Positions 26,888-36,447 are shown, numbered from the stretch's first letter. The stretch: 53,990 nt of DNA from Pullulanibacillus camelliae (GCF_014642655.1 NZ_BMIR01000023.1:1-53990), one strand, 5' to 3'. Notes: a model not told the origin generated them from the letters alone. A program made the numbers and translations.

Positions 26888-27008
26888 CCTGATATGTTTT
26901 TTAAAATCACCTGTTTAAAGCTGCCCCTTTGGCAAACCTCAGGGTAGCGAAAGTCAAAACCTGAATGTTATGCGCTCATCCTTAGAGAGCGTCAGCAAAA
27001 AGTTGTCA
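26888..27008 (+). repeat. Dispersed repeat family 2, copy
   Basis: It contains GTTCCTGATATG, AAAATCACCTG, CTGCCC, AACCTCAGGGTAGCGAAAGT and GAGCGTCAGCAAAAAGTT in the same order as the copy at 6636-6770. Confidence 0.55.
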
Positions 27009-27014
27009 TAGCAC

Positions 27015-27055
27015 ATAAAAAAGATGACCCCTGCTCCAATAACAGAAACCATCTT
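27015..27055 (-). terminator. Terminator of the cre-controlled MFS gene
   Basis: On the minus strand AAGATGGTTTCTG pairs with CAGGGGTCATCTT (27043-27055 with 27021-27033, G-U pairs allowed), followed by UUUU. It is 165 bp beyond the MFS stop. Confidence 0.65.
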
Positions 27056-27221
27056 CTTAAACTCCACTGTCTTTAAAATTTATAGTTCTGACTTTATAGA
27101 TCATCAAAAGAAAGCCTTTATAAATGAAAGGTTTGAGAGGTCAGCATACAGAGGAGATCCAACGCATAGATTGTTAGTCGTCTATTATGAATGGATTACA
27201 ACGATGAAAGAGTGATTGGTT

Positions 27222-28505
27222 TTAATTTTGGGCAATATGATCATCTATATCTGGGCTCCCAGTATCATTTAAAACCATTGGTTTAATCTTTGTTAAAAAC
27301 AAGAGTACCGATAAAATGGCGAAAACCATTGTACAGCCACATAAAGTAAGCGCAGCTGCAAAACCAAAATATTGAGCAACAAAACCTGTGATAGCTGGCG
27401 AGGCAATTGAAGCCACAGCTCCAGCAGTATTCATAATGCCACCTAATGATCCAGAAGTCCCTTTTGGTGCTAGATCCTGAGGAATAGTCCAAAGAATTGC
27501 TGTTGATGCTGATTCAGCAATCATCGCGATGACTAAGAGCCAAGCTGCTACGGTTACGGACTGCACAAAGGCGGCAGCCACAACTACAACTGCTATGAGT
27601 TGGGCGATCACAAGCATTGTTTTCTTCACCTTATTTACATCCAATCCTTTTCTAATAAGATAATCACATAATATCCCAACGAGCGGTTGAGCCAGCATCC
27701 CTCCAATCCAAGGAAGGGTCGCATAAAAAGCAACATGCCCCAGATTCATATGTCGTTCCGTGATTAAATAGCTTGGCATCCATGTCAGATATAGGTAATA
27801 AACATAGTCTTGAAAAAACTTAATAAAAATGATAGCCCACGTATTACGTTGTTTTAACAATTGACCAAAAACACGTCTATCATTTTTTTCAACAGGCGCA
27901 TTGCTAACCTTTTGCAGCTTCTTTTCATTAAAAGTAAAGAACCAAAGCACAACCCAAATTAAACTACAAATCCCTGTAATAATAAATGCAATCCGCCAAT
28001 CTGGATGAGCCTGAGTTCCCATCCAAACCATGAGACCAATCATGATGCTAGGCGTAAGCGCATAGCCCAATCGCAATCCAGCTAAATAAATCCCTGTAGC
28101 TGTTCCCCGTTTTTTCTCTTCAAAGTATTCCGAAATGATCTTTGTCGCTGCAGGAAAGTTAGCAGCTTCACCTATTCCAACCATTAACCTGCTCGTAAAT
28201 AAGAGACCAAAGCCTCGAGCAAATCCTGTTAAGGCTGAAGCAAGTGACCAAATCACCCCCGCTATGCCATAAACCTTCTTTGTTCCTACTTTATCCGATA
28301 GAAAGCCTGCTGGAATATTAAATAAAAGATAGGTCCAGCCAAACGATGAAAGAATTATTCCCATAGTCCCTAAGCTGAGATGCAAATCCCTTTGAATAAA
28401 TGTATTCGCCTCAGATAGACTTGAACGATCAACAGCATTTACCAAGGTTCCTGAAAATACAAGGAAAAGTACCCAAATCTGTGCTGGTCTAAAATAGGCC
28501 TTCAT
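27222..28505 (-). CDS. MFS transporter, anion:cation symporter (ACS) family
   Basis: 12-span proton-coupled carrier of organic anions, 427 residues. ACS landmarks are NAVDRSSLSEA (23-33), the loop FLSDKVGTKKVYG after span 2, and SRLMVGIGEAANFPAATKII near 110. A perfect cre match precedes the gene, and a separate terminator lies between it and the dehydrogenase gene upstream. Its place between the sulfonate genes and the four-carbon acid genes leaves the substrate open: sulfolactate or a sugar acid. ACS carriers serve both kinds of substrate. Confidence 0.85.
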   Translation of the reverse strand: MKAYFRPAQIWVLFLVFSGTLVNAVDRSSLSEANTFIQRDLHLSLGTMGIILSSFGWTYLLFNIPAGFLSDKVGTKKVYGIAGVIWSLASALTGFARGFGLLFTSRLMVGIGEAANFPAATKIISEYFEEKKRGTATGIYLAGLRLGYALTPSIMIGLMVWMGTQAHPDWRIAFIITGICSLIWVVLWFFTFNEKKLQKVSNAPVEKNDRRVFGQLLKQRNTWAIIFIKFFQDYVYYLYLTWMPSYLITERHMNLGHVAFYATLPWIGGMLAQPLVGILCDYLIRKGLDVNKVKKTMLVIAQLIAVVVVAAAFVQSVTVAAWLLVIAMIAESASTAILWTIPQDLAPKGTSGSLGGIMNTAGAVASIASPAITGFVAQYFGFAAALTLCGCTMVFAILSVLLFLTKIKPMVLNDTGSPDIDDHIAQN

Positions 28506-28547
28506 TCTGTCCCCTACCTTCTAATAAGTTTCAATCATGCGACCCGA

Positions 28548-28562
28548 TTGGAAGCGTTTGCA
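28548..28562 (-). promoter_or_regulatory. CcpA cre site upstream of the ACS transporter
   Basis: TTGGAAGCGTTTGCA fits every defined position of the cre consensus WTGNAANCGNWNNCW. It lies 43 bp before the start codon, a position suited to carbon catabolite repression. Confidence 0.65.
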
Positions 28563-28627
28563 AAATAGGCAAATAACGCTCCCTTCCTGCCTTAAAAGAA
28601 GTATAATTATGAGTTTTAGAAAAACAA

Positions 28628-28684
28628 TGGGCCACTCTATCTCATCGAAATACTTGATTCTATTAAAACATTCAGAGTGACCCA
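28628..28684 (-). terminator. Terminator of the suyA-suyB-comC transcription unit
   Basis: On the minus strand TGGGTCACTCT pairs with AGAGTGGCCCA (28674-28684 with 28628-28638), then AUUGUUUUUC. It separates the dehydrogenase gene from the transporter downstream. Confidence 0.65.
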
Positions 28685-28704
28685 CGCATTTACCACCCAT
28701 AACT

Positions 28705-29754
28705 TTACGAACTAGGAAATGGGATATTGAGATCATCACCCAGACGCATTAATTCATTGATGACTTCATCGGATAACGAAAGCTTTTGATGAAGGTGATT
28801 GACAAAGCTCCTAAAACGCCGTTCACCTGGATATAATATTTCTTCATTTTCTGCTTGTCTCGGTGATTGTTTTATTTCTGCTAATAATTGATGAAGGTTA
28901 GAAAGGTAAACCTCTCTATCTAGCATTTTCTCAATGTGAATGAGAATAAAACAATGTCCAGTATTTGTCGGTCTGCCGTCATCATTATACATATTATTGA
29001 TATGAGGCCCAAAGGCTGCACCTGTTAAAATACCTGATAAAATTTCAACGGCTAGCGCTAAGGCATAGCCTTTCGGTCCACCCAGAGGTAAAAGTGCCCC
29101 TTCTAAAGCTGCTTCCGGATTTGTTGTCATGCCTCCCTCTCGATCTATAGCCCATCCTGCGGGAATCGACTTGCCCATTTTTTTGGCTAAGATAATTTTG
29201 CCACGCGCGACCACACTTGAAGACATATCGATGATAACAGGCGCGCCTGATCGTGTCGGAAAGCCAAAAGCAATCGGATTTGTTCCAAGATAGGGCTTCT
29301 TTCCTCCCCAGGGAGGCATCGCAGAAGGCGTATTGGTCATTGCGATTAAAGCCATGCCTTCCCTGCAAGCTTTTTGACAATAATATGCTGCTGTCCCAAA
29401 ATGATTACTGTTGCGAATAAAGATGCCTAATATCCCGTGTTCTCTAGCCATGGGTATGGCTTGATTCAAAGCATAATCTGAAACGAGATGACCTAAGCCA
29501 TTATCCCCATCTACTTTTAATAAGCCACCTTTTTTCTCAATTTTGATGTCAGGGCTTGCCTTGATTCGCCCCTCTTTCAGTCGCTTAGCATAAATGCCAA
29601 TACGACTGAGACCGTGACTAGGCGTTTCTTCTAAATCTGCGCGAATTAAAGACTCACTGACAACAGTGGCGCCGTGCTTTGACAGGCCCAATGCCATAAA
29701 AATATTTTTACTAAATGCTTTTAAGTGAGCAATAGAATATTCCCTTTGAGTCAT
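28705..29754 (-). CDS. comC: Ldh2-family dehydrogenase, probable (R)-sulfolactate dehydrogenase ComC
   Basis: NAD(P)-dependent oxidoreductase of the malate/L-lactate/sulfolactate dehydrogenase type 2 fold, 349 residues. SHGLSRIG (47-54) and the catalytic-region NSNHFGTAAYY (115-125) are conserved; PKGYALALAVEILSGILTGA near 224-243 is the C-terminal family block. Located 29 bp after suyB, it fits ComC, which interconverts sulfopyruvate and (R)-sulfolactate. On its own the family could equally act on malate, ureidoglycolate or other 2-hydroxyacids, so the specific call leans on context. Confidence 0.72.
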   Translation of the reverse strand: MTQREYSIAHLKAFSKNIFMALGLSKHGATVVSESLIRADLEETPSHGLSRIGIYAKRLKEGRIKASPDIKIEKKGGLLKVDGDNGLGHLVSDYALNQAIPMAREHGILGIFIRNSNHFGTAAYYCQKACREGMALIAMTNTPSAMPPWGGKKPYLGTNPIAFGFPTRSGAPVIIDMSSSVVARGKIILAKKMGKSIPAGWAIDREGGMTTNPEAALEGALLPLGGPKGYALALAVEILSGILTGAAFGPHINNMYNDDGRPTNTGHCFILIHIEKMLDREVYLSNLHQLLAEIKQSPRQAENEEILYPGERRFRSFVNHLHQKLSLSDEVINELMRLGDDLNIPFPSS

Positions 29755-29783
29755 ATCATTCCCCTACCTCAGGTTAAAACGTA

Positions 29784-30938
29784 TCAGGCGCTAGGATAAA
29801 GCTTTGTCATCACAAACTCCTTATGTCCAAGTGCTTCAGCTGCAGTGAATCTCCCGTTAACCGTCCGAGTCAAGCACTCCATCAACATGTCTCCTGCATC
29901 GGAAAGAGTAATGTCCCGAGAAAGCAAACCGCTTACATCGACATCGATATGCTCACTCATCGTTTTTGCTGTAATCGGGTTAGCTGTTAATTTAACTACC
30001 GGTTCTATGGGGTTGCCTACAACATTCCCTTGACCTGTTGGGAAAAAGTGAATAACGGCACCACCTGCAGCCATTAATGTGACGCATTCTGCAGCAGCAG
30101 AAGAGGTATCCATAAAATACAATCCCTTACCATTTGCCGGTTTTTCTGCGGGCTTTAGCACCCCAATAATCTCTTTTGTTCCTGTCTTTTCTATATTTCC
30201 TAAGGCCTTCTCCTCAATCGTAGATAACCCCCCGGTGATATTCCCCTGTGTCGGCTGTGAGCCTAGCAGATCCACACCCTGCGAAACGATAAAATCAACA
30301 TAGGAATTGTAGGTTTCCATAAACTTCTCTTTCAAAGCAGGCGTTGCCATGCGATTAGCAATGAGGTGCTCACCACCGGTTAACTCTGAAGTCTCTCCAA
30401 AAAACACGGTTCCTCCTGCATCAATGACTCGATCGACGACCTGAGCAACGGTTGGGCAGGAGCCTAGACCTGTCGTTGTATCCGATTCACCACATTTAAT
30501 GCTTACTGTTAAGTCTTCTAGTTTAATAGGTTCTCTTTGTAACTCAGAAGCCCATTGTACAAATTCTTTGGCCTTCCAGGAGGCTTGGCGGATCGTTTCA
30601 AGATCCCCATTACGCTCGATAGAAAAAGCGGCAACTGGCTTTCCTGTTTCGGCTATACCATCCGCTATTTTTTTCGTCCAATTCTCTTCTATACCTATAA
30701 CCACAACCGCTGCTACATTTGGATTAGAGCCGATCCCGATCATTGTTCGAAAATGCAAAGCCAGATCCTCGCCATATTGCAAGCGACCGTAAGAATGGGG
30801 AAGCGCCAACGTTCCTTGAATATTGTTTCCAACGGCTTCACATGCCGCATTGGAAATGTCATCTACTGGAAGAATCACTACATAATTTCGAATCCCAACA
30901 GCACCATTTTCTCTCCGATATCCTGTTAATGTTTCCAT
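29784..30938 (-). CDS. suyB: (R)-sulfolactate sulfo-lyase, large subunit SuyB
   Basis: UxaA/GarD-type lyase subunit eliminating sulfite from (R)-sulfolactate to give pyruvate. 384 residues from ATG 30938, five bases after GAGGTGG; a GTG at 30947 lies inside that ribosome site. [51 protein letters not shown] (148-158) and the closing [14 protein letters not shown] block agree with my recollection of characterised SuyB rather than with altronate or galactarate dehydratases. The start lies 2 bp after the suyA stop, forming the two-subunit enzyme. Residual doubt: some UxaA relatives act on sugar acids. Confidence 0.82.
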   Translation of the reverse strand: METLTGYRRENGAVGIRNYVVILPVDDISNAACEAVGNNIQGTLALPHSYGRLQYGEDLALHFRTMIGIGSNPNVAAVVVIGIEENWTKKIADGIAETGKPVAAFSIERNGDLETIRQASWKAKEFVQWASELQREPIKLEDLTVSIKCGESDTTTGLGSCPTVAQVVDRVIDAGGTVFFGETSELTGGEHLIANRMATPALKEKFMETYNSYVDFIVSQGVDLLGSQPTQGNITGGLSTIEEKALGNIEKTGTKEIIGVLKPAEKPANGKGLYFMDTSSAAAECVTLMAAGGAVIHFFPTGQGNVVGNPIEPVVKLTANPITAKTMSEHIDVDVSGLLSRDITLSDAGDMLMECLTRTVNGRFTAAEALGHKEFVMTKLYPSA

Positions 30939-30940
30939 CT

Positions 30941-31219
30941 TTACCACCTCAATGTTTTTAGATTGTGAGTATGGACATAGTCGCCTACCTTAAGACCGTT
31001 CGGGGCAAATCCAATGGGAACTTTATATTCAATTACCTTAGCCTCTTCTTCCACATTCGCAATGGCTATTTTGTGTCCCAAAGGAATTGCAGCCTTTGCA
31101 CGTACATCGATCGTCGTGTTATCATCCATGAACACGCCTTGAACTTTTTCATTAGCAGCAATGTCCTGAACGGCAACACCAACATGATCCCCTTTGTAAT
31201 GAATAAGAAATTTGTGCAT
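30941..31219 (-). CDS. suyA: (R)-sulfolactate sulfo-lyase, small subunit SuyA
   Basis: 92-residue SAF-domain subunit. [17 protein letters not shown] (4-20), the [13 protein letters not shown] segment (about 44-56) and the C-terminal [11 protein letters not shown] are the family blocks; in sugar-acid dehydratases the same domain (UxaA N-terminus) ends similarly with HNV. Small separate subunits of this size next to a ~385-residue partner are typical of SuyAB. GGGAGGG lies six bases before ATG 31219, and it heads the suyA-suyB-comC unit. Confidence 0.82.
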   Translation of the reverse strand: MHKFLIHYKGDHVGVAVQDIAANEKVQGVFMDDNTTIDVRAKAAIPLGHKIAIANVEEEAKVIEYKVPIGFAPNGLKVGDYVHTHNLKTLRW

Positions 31220-31258
31220 GTCTATCCCTCCCGAATGATAATAAAATTATATTTAAAG

Positions 31259-31273
31259 CAAGCACTAGGCTTG
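31259..31273. promoter_or_regulatory. Inverted repeat upstream of suyA, possible operator
   Basis: CAAGCACTAGGCTTG has perfect arms CAAGC/GCTTG, 40 bp before the suyA start. It could bind the GntR regulator encoded next door. No second copy was found to support it. Confidence 0.3.
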
Positions 31274-31394
31274 TTTTAAAACATGGAATTTGCTAAATGG
31301 TACGGTGACCCAACCACTATAGGAAAAAAGGCAAGCTTTACAGCACCTTGTGTTTAACCCGCGCCTTCAATATACCTTTAGAAATTGCCCGATA

Positions 31395-31500
31395 AAGAAA
31401 ACGTAGCTGCACCGTTTCACTGGTAATTTCTGAGGTGATTTTTCAAAGCACATGCTAAAGGTGCCACCAAGCCTTAATGGTCCAAATCAAGGTTTGTACT
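31395..31500 (+). repeat. Dispersed repeat family 2, degenerate copy
   Basis: CACTGGTAATTTCTGAGGTG, GATTTTTCAAAGCACATG, CTAAAGGTGCCACCAAGCC follow the order of the 6636-6770 copy. The latter half is diverged. Confidence 0.5.
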
Positions 31501-31577
31501 TGCTGATGCTATACCGATTGTTGCCAGCCTATAATGAACATAGTCTGATCCTTTATACACACTTTCAAAGTAACACT

Positions 31578-31603
31578 AGGGAGAGCGCTGCCTCCCTTTT
31601 TTC
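31578..31603 (+). terminator. Orphan plus-strand terminator facing gntR
   Basis: AGGGAG (31578-31583) pairs with CTCCCT (31592-31597), followed by UUUUU. No plus-strand gene ends nearby; it would stop transcription running antisense into gntR. Confidence 0.4.
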
Positions 31604-31610
31604 TATCGTC

Positions 31611-32309
31611 TTATTGCGATTTTATCAAAGCCTTTTCAACACTTTCTAAGTGTTTCAGCATCCTGCGGATGGCTTGATCGGGGTCCTTTTTAGCAATTGC
31701 CCGAATGATGTCCTGGTGCTCTGAAATTGACTTAAGCGACCTACCTGGTATCTGAATAGATTTCCTTCTACTTTCCTTCAATAAATCTATGAGGTTATAC
31801 ATAAGGCGTTTTAAAACAGAGTTACCAGAGAACTCTGCAAGCAAGAGATGAAATTCTTGGTCAGCTTTAGCAATATAATCAAAATCATTATTTTTCTCAG
31901 CAACTTCATAGGCATTGTTTGTGACCAGCCACAATCGCTCAAGCTGCTCATCCGTTATTCTTTCAGCTACTGACTCGACACTTTTTGTCTCAAGGAGCTT
32001 CCGGATTTCAAATAATTCTTCAATTTGACTATCCGTAATAAAGACCGAAGCCGCCCATTGTTCCATAGAAGTATGCTCATTCGCTACGAATACGCCCTGC
32101 CCATGCTTAATCTCTACATATCCCAGGGTGGCTAGAATTTTATAAGATTCACGAATCGTATTCCGACTCACATTAAGCAACTCTGCTAATTCCCTTTCGG
32201 AAGGCATTTTCTCCCCCGATTTTAGTTTATGTTCAATAATTAAATCCTTAATATAATCAACGACCTTTTTTGAAATGGTTGTCTTTTCAAACATCTTAGG
32301 TTCATACAT
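31611..32309 (-). CDS. GntR/FadR-subfamily transcriptional regulator
   Basis: 232 residues. The winged helix at about 10-75 includes KMPSERELAELLNVSRNTIRE, the GntR fingerprint. The all-helical FCD effector domain (about 95-225) carries metal-ligand-type residues DQEFHLLLAE and the SEHQDIIRAI block. It follows the slcC-like gene by 20 bp and precedes suyA on the same strand, so it probably senses sulfolactate or a related hydroxyacid and controls suyAB-comC and its own pair. The effector is inferred. Confidence 0.85.
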   Translation of the reverse strand: MYEPKMFEKTTISKKVVDYIKDLIIEHKLKSGEKMPSERELAELLNVSRNTIRESYKILATLGYVEIKHGQGVFVANEHTSMEQWAASVFITDSQIEELFEIRKLLETKSVESVAERITDEQLERLWLVTNNAYEVAEKNNDFDYIAKADQEFHLLLAEFSGNSVLKRLMYNLIDLLKESRRKSIQIPGRSLKSISEHQDIIRAIAKKDPDQAIRRMLKHLESVEKALIKSQ

Positions 32310-32329
32310 ACGAGTCAGTCCTTTTTAAG

Positions 32330-33277
32330 TTATACGGCACAAAGTGACCTGCGCCCATCCAGTACCTTATTCACTTCAGTAGCAACCAACAGCGAGGTTC
32401 TAACTTGTGATTCCTCGGTTAGACCCGCAATATGCGGTGTGAGTATTGCTTTATTCGTTTCGATTAATGGATGATGGTTTGAAGCGGGCTCTTGCTGTAG
32501 AACATCCAAAATCGCCTTGGAGATCTGTCCCGCTTTCAATGCATCGGCTAGATCTGATTCATTCACTATTCCACCACGTGACGTATTGATCAAACAACAG
32601 GAAGGCTTCATGATGGCAAATTCACTTGCCGTCAACAAATTTTTTGTTGCTTCTGTTAGAGGAACATGAATACTTATGTAGTCAGATGCCTGAAGCAGTT
32701 CCTCAAATGTGCTTAATTTAATCCCCACCTCAGCAATAGGGAAATCGTATGCCATGATAAAAGGATCATAGCCAATGACCTGCATGCCAAATGCCGTTGC
32801 ACGTTTAGCAATGCGCCCTGCAATTTCCCCGACACCAATGAGACCTAAAGTCTTTCCATATATTTCACGACCCGTAAACTGTTTTCTATTCCAATTCCCT
32901 TGCTTTACATCCCGGCTGGCCTCACTAAATGTACGGCTTACTGAGAGCATCGCCCCCATAACATATTCTGCAACGGAAATCGCATTGGCATTTTTGGCAT
33001 AGACTACAGTCAAATGGCGCTGTCGACAAGCCGCCAGATTAATATTATCAAGTCCTACACCTAGACGCCCTATCACTTTTAAATGCGGAGCATGACGAAG
33101 AAGTTCCTCATCCACTTGCGTTTGATTACGAACAATCAATCCATCAACATCCTTTAGTTTTGCTAAAAGGCGCTTTCGGTCTCTCCATAACTCCTGATCA
33201 TAGTCAACAGCACATTCGTTCCCAAGTGCTTCAATGCCTTCCTCCCACATCAATTCCGTGATTAATACCTTCATCAT
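32330..33277 (-). CDS. slcC: D-isomer-specific 2-hydroxyacid dehydrogenase, probable (S)-sulfolactate dehydrogenase SlcC
   Basis: NAD-dependent dehydrogenase of the SerA/2-hydroxyacid family, 315 residues. The nucleotide loop LIGVGEIAG is at 146-154 and the catalytic triad is R234 (NTSRGG), E263 and H282 (TPHIAG). Paired with the ComC-like enzyme it would oxidise (S)-sulfolactate to sulfopyruvate, which ComC reduces to the (R)-form used by SuyAB. Sequence alone fits any 3-phosphoglycerate-like 2-hydroxyacid; the assignment rests on suyAB, comC and hpsN nearby. GGAGG precedes the tandem ATGs 33277/33274. Confidence 0.68.
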   Translation of the reverse strand: MMKVLITELMWEEGIEALGNECAVDYDQELWRDRKRLLAKLKDVDGLIVRNQTQVDEELLRHAPHLKVIGRLGVGLDNINLAACRQRHLTVVYAKNANAISVAEYVMGAMLSVSRTFSEASRDVKQGNWNRKQFTGREIYGKTLGLIGVGEIAGRIAKRATAFGMQVIGYDPFIMAYDFPIAEVGIKLSTFEELLQASDYISIHVPLTEATKNLLTASEFAIMKPSCCLINTSRGGIVNESDLADALKAGQISKAILDVLQQEPASNHHPLIETNKAILTPHIAGLTEESQVRTSLLVATEVNKVLDGRRSLCAV

Positions 33278-33755
33278 TTTTAACCTCCAAATACTTTTAG
33301 TAAAAGCCCTTTCATTTGGTTGGAGGTCAGAGGTCCAACCACTTACAGCCTATATTGAATCACATTTCTCATACTCAGTCAACCCATTAATTTAAAAAAC
33401 TCCTATTATAATAAATATTAAAACAATTAGCATTAAAACGATGCCTTCGAATTTGTAAAATAACTATCAGCACTGTCTAATTGATACCAATGTATTCACT
33501 TTGAATGATTTTATGAATACATAACTGCTTTAGAAAACAACGTATCAGCAATAACACCATAATAAGGGTGTCGGAATCGGTGATATTCTCCACGTTCCAA
33601 GCACCCTATCGTATCATTCAAGTTCAACCATTTGACTTAGAATACATCTCAATTCTTTTGTGTCAATCCATTCCCATTGATCTAAAACCTTGCAGTGCAT
33701 TAAATGCCACTCTATCTTTCAGGTTTTAACCCTACAAATGCTCACACACTTACTT
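33278..33755. other. Gene-free spacer with a long hairpin downstream of hpsN
   Basis: No coding frame. AGGGTG (33565-33570) pairs with CACCCT (33602-33607), and inside it GGAA pairs with TTCC; this could end hpsN transcription although the U-tract (UUAUUAU) is weak. The rest is AT-rich and would hold the slcC promoter. Confidence 0.4.
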
Positions 33756-35036
33756 TTAATGCTTCACCTTTGAATAGCGTCTTACGCGCAGAAGTGCCTG
33801 CTCCGCATGGCCTGCAAAATTTTCAAGCTGGCATAATCTTGCGGCATATTCACCAATATAAGCGCTGGCTTCAGGGGTGACCTTTTGATAGGTTACTGTT
33901 TTGATAAATTTCCCTACCCAAAGCCCACCTGTATATCGAGCGGCTCCTTTTGTCGGTAAAGTATGATTTGTACCAATCACTTTATCCCCATAGGCTACAT
34001 TTGTTTCCGGACCCAAGAAAAGGCAGCCATAATTGGTCATATGCTCTAAGAAGTAATCCGGATTCTTTGTCAATACCTCAACATGCTCATAGGCAAGTTT
34101 ATCAGCCTCTGCCACAGCCTCTTCAATATCCTCGACAAGCAATATTTGACCATAATCATTCCAAGAGATGCTTGCAACGTCGGCCGTTGGTAATACCGTC
34201 AGCTGTCTCTTAATCTCTTTAATAGTTTCATAGGCTAGAGCTTCAGAAGTGGTTATCAGTGCGCAGGGCGATGTCGGACCATGTTCGCCTTGTCCCAAAA
34301 GGTCTGTTGCGATCATTTCGGCATCTGCCGTTTCATCGGCGATCACCAATGTTTCAGTTGGGCCTGCAAATAAGTCAATTCCTACACGTCCATATAATTG
34401 GCGTTTGGCTTCGGCAACAAAAGCATTACCAGGGCCAACAATCATATCGACCGGCTTTATGGATTCAGTGCCAATTGCCATTGAAGCCATGGCCTGAATA
34501 CCACCTAATAAGTAGATTTCATCCGCTCCCGCTAAGTACATCGCCGCTATTGTTGCGTTGGGAATCTCTCCATTGATCGGTGGTGTACAAGCTATCACTC
34601 GTTTAACTCCTGCTACCTTAGCTGTTAAGACACTCATATGTGCGGAGGCAACCATGGGATAGCGCCCACCTGGAATATAACATCCCACACTATTCACTGG
34701 AATATTTTTATGCCCTAAAATGACTCCCGGACTATTTTCCACTTCAATATCATTTAAAGATGCCAGTTGCGCTTCTGCGAATTTACGAATATTATGCTGA
34801 GCAAATTTTATATCATCAAGAACATCTTGAGGTACTTTTTCGACTATTTCCTTGATTTGCTGATCAGATAACCGAAAGGAATCTGGAGACCATTTATCAA
34901 ATTTTTCCGAGTACTCCCTTACCGCTTTATCTCCGCGATTCTCAATGTCTTTAATGGCTTCGGATACAATTTTAGAAATCTCTACATCCTTTTTGGAGAC
35001 ATCCTCTTTAGATGTACCTGCTTTTATAACCTTCAT
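33756..35036 (-). CDS. hpsN: Sulfopropanediol 3-dehydrogenase HpsN (histidinol dehydrogenase family)
   Basis: Zinc enzyme oxidising 2,3-dihydroxypropane-1-sulfonate (DHPS) twice to (R)-sulfolactate with NAD. 426 residues from ATG 35036 with GGAGGAGGG upstream; the frame open farther upstream covers operators, not protein. The block from [15 protein letters not shown] (120-134) and [13 protein letters not shown] (201-213) to Q249/H252 in GQGEHG (zinc ligands in histidinol dehydrogenase) is intact. [19 protein letters not shown] distinguishes HpsN-like proteins from HisD. There are no other histidine-biosynthesis genes nearby. Three LacI-type operators precede it. Confidence 0.83.
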   Translation of the reverse strand: MKVIKAGTSKEDVSKKDVEISKIVSEAIKDIENRGDKAVREYSEKFDKWSPDSFRLSDQQIKEIVEKVPQDVLDDIKFAQHNIRKFAEAQLASLNDIEVENSPGVILGHKNIPVNSVGCYIPGGRYPMVASAHMSVLTAKVAGVKRVIACTPPINGEIPNATIAAMYLAGADEIYLLGGIQAMASMAIGTESIKPVDMIVGPGNAFVAEAKRQLYGRVGIDLFAGPTETLVIADETADAEMIATDLLGQGEHGPTSPCALITTSEALAYETIKEIKRQLTVLPTADVASISWNDYGQILLVEDIEEAVAEADKLAYEHVEVLTKNPDYFLEHMTNYGCLFLGPETNVAYGDKVIGTNHTLPTKGAARYTGGLWVGKFIKTVTYQKVTPEASAYIGEYAARLCQLENFAGHAEQALLRVRRYSKVKH

Positions 35037-35055
35037 CGTAAGCCCTCCTCCATAA

Positions 35056-35117
35056 TGAATACGTATACAATTTTGTTGAATACGATTACACCATACCACA
35101 TGATGAATACGTATGCA
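35056..35117. promoter_or_regulatory. Three LacI-type operators upstream of hpsN
   Basis: TGAATACGTATACA (35056-35069), TGAATACGATTACA (35077-35090) and TGAATACGTATGCA (35104-35117) are variants of the perfect palindrome TGAATACGTATTCA found before the MFS gene. The first two are 21 bp apart, two helical turns. They lie within 85 bp of the hpsN start. Confidence 0.75.
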
Positions 35118-35224
35118 AATTTTTGATTTTGAAGAAAACTCCTTCAACTGAGCGCATGTTGGGTCTATCCAAACAAAGCTTTCTCTCTCGCATCAGGAGT
35201 TATAAGCCCTTCTAAAATGCCAAA

Positions 35225-36217
35225 CTAAGTTGTTTTTCTTTCAACCAATCTTCCTTGTACTTCTATATTTCCTGATACACCTGAGTATTCTTTGATTTCC
35301 GCCATCATATAACGCACGGTTTGCTCTACCATTTCAACAATGGGCTGTTCCCAAGTTGTTAAGCTGTTTGTCGGCCAAGCCGACATGTCAATATTATCGA
35401 ATCCTATTACTTTTGTTGTTTCAGGAATAGATATACCATTTTCCCGAAGGGCCCCTAACACGCCTAATGCCATAATATCATTTGCAACGAAAATACCCGA
35501 GGGGACCTTATTTTCAGTGACCATTTGTTGTCCGGTTGTGTACCCGCCGGCAAACGTGTAATCCGATGTATATTTTTTATAATGAACATGATGCTTCTTT
35601 AGTACTTCTACAAACCCCATTTCCCGTTCTCTACTCGTTGAAGTATCATGATTTCCTGATATATACACCATGTCCTCACAACCTTTTTGGATTAAAAATT
35701 CAGCAATGTGTCGACTCGCTTCATAATTATTTGTACAAACAGAGAAGAAATCCTTCATTCCCGCTTTGCGATTAAAAAAGACGAGTGGGATCTTATTTGC
35801 TTTAAAGTCCTCCGTCACCTTTAAAGACAAGGTGGCATCTGTGATAATAACTCCCGCTACTTTATAGTTTAAAAGGGTCATTATGTCATCCTTTTGAATT
35901 TCATCATTGTTCGTGTGGACAAACAAAATACTATAGCCCAAGCGTTTAAAGGCCGTAGCAAATTCCTTTAAAACATGTGGATAAAACGGATTTTTTACAC
36001 CCTTCATGACCAGTCCAATAATTTTTGTCCTGTTTGTTATTAAACTGCGCGCGAATTCATTTGGACCATAGCCCAATTCCTCAGCAGCAGCTAATACTTT
36101 CTTTTTGGTCCTTTCTGAAACCATAGCTCCTTCGAAAAACACTCTAGATACCGTGGATTGGGAAACTCCTGCTAATTTGGCCACGTCCTTAGCTGTAACT
36201 CCTTTTCTCACGATCAC
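35225..36217 (-). CDS. LacI-family regulator of the hpsN/MFS regulon
   Basis: 330 residues from GTG 36217, with AGAGG upstream; the 30 extra upstream codons lack family similarity. The helix-turn-helix VTAKDVAKLAGVSQSTVSRVFF (residues 7-28) is at the N-terminus. The periplasmic-binding-fold sensor follows (KIIGLVMKGVKNPFYPHVLKE, later GIFVANDIMALGVLGAL). TGAATACGTATTCA sites before hpsN and before the divergent MFS gene are its likely targets. The inducer is probably DHPS or sulfolactate, by inference. Confidence 0.87.
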   Translation of the reverse strand: MIVRKGVTAKDVAKLAGVSQSTVSRVFFEGAMVSERTKKKVLAAAEELGYGPNEFARSLITNRTKIIGLVMKGVKNPFYPHVLKEFATAFKRLGYSILFVHTNNDEIQKDDIMTLLNYKVAGVIITDATLSLKVTEDFKANKIPLVFFNRKAGMKDFFSVCTNNYEASRHIAEFLIQKGCEDMVYISGNHDTSTSREREMGFVEVLKKHHVHYKKYTSDYTFAGGYTTGQQMVTENKVPSGIFVANDIMALGVLGALRENGISIPETTKVIGFDNIDMSAWPTNSLTTWEQPIVEMVEQTVRYMMAEIKEYSGVSGNIEVQGRLVERKTT

Positions 36218-36391
36218 TTCACAACCTCTTTCAAAGATTATTGCCGCATCTCTCAAGTAATATATAGTCCCAATGGAACAAGTAATCAAACCCTGCTCTA
36301 GCAACACAACTATCTTCTCTCATTATATAATAATCTTAAGCAAAATGGATAACTTCCTTTTCCCTTTTATGTACAAGCACTTCTATATCCC

Positions 36392-36420
36392 TTGACAAAT
36401 TAAACAGGAATGGGTAATCT
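36392..36420 (+). promoter_or_regulatory. Sigma-A promoter of the DHPS-linked MFS gene
   Basis: TTGACA (36392-36397), a 17-bp spacer and TAATCT (36415-36420). Transcription would begin near 36427, just before the operator at 36434. Confidence 0.6.
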
Positions 36421-36433
36421 ATAACAAAATTAA

Positions 36434-36447
36434 TGAATACGTATTCA
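36434..36447. promoter_or_regulatory. Perfect LacI-type operator O1 of the MFS gene
   Basis: TGAATACGTATTCA, a perfect 14-bp palindrome immediately after the promoter. Confidence 0.8.

Noticed and set aside
27024-27215. 63-codon plus-strand frame
   Set aside because: It overlaps the minus-strand MFS terminator and shows no protein-like pattern.
33756-35036. Histidinol dehydrogenase of histidine synthesis
   Set aside because: No his genes nearby, HpsN-specific blocks are present and the regulatory context is catabolic.
35037-35147. 37-residue N-terminal extension of HpsN
   Set aside because: It translates the LacI operators; the start at 35036 has a strong ribosome site.
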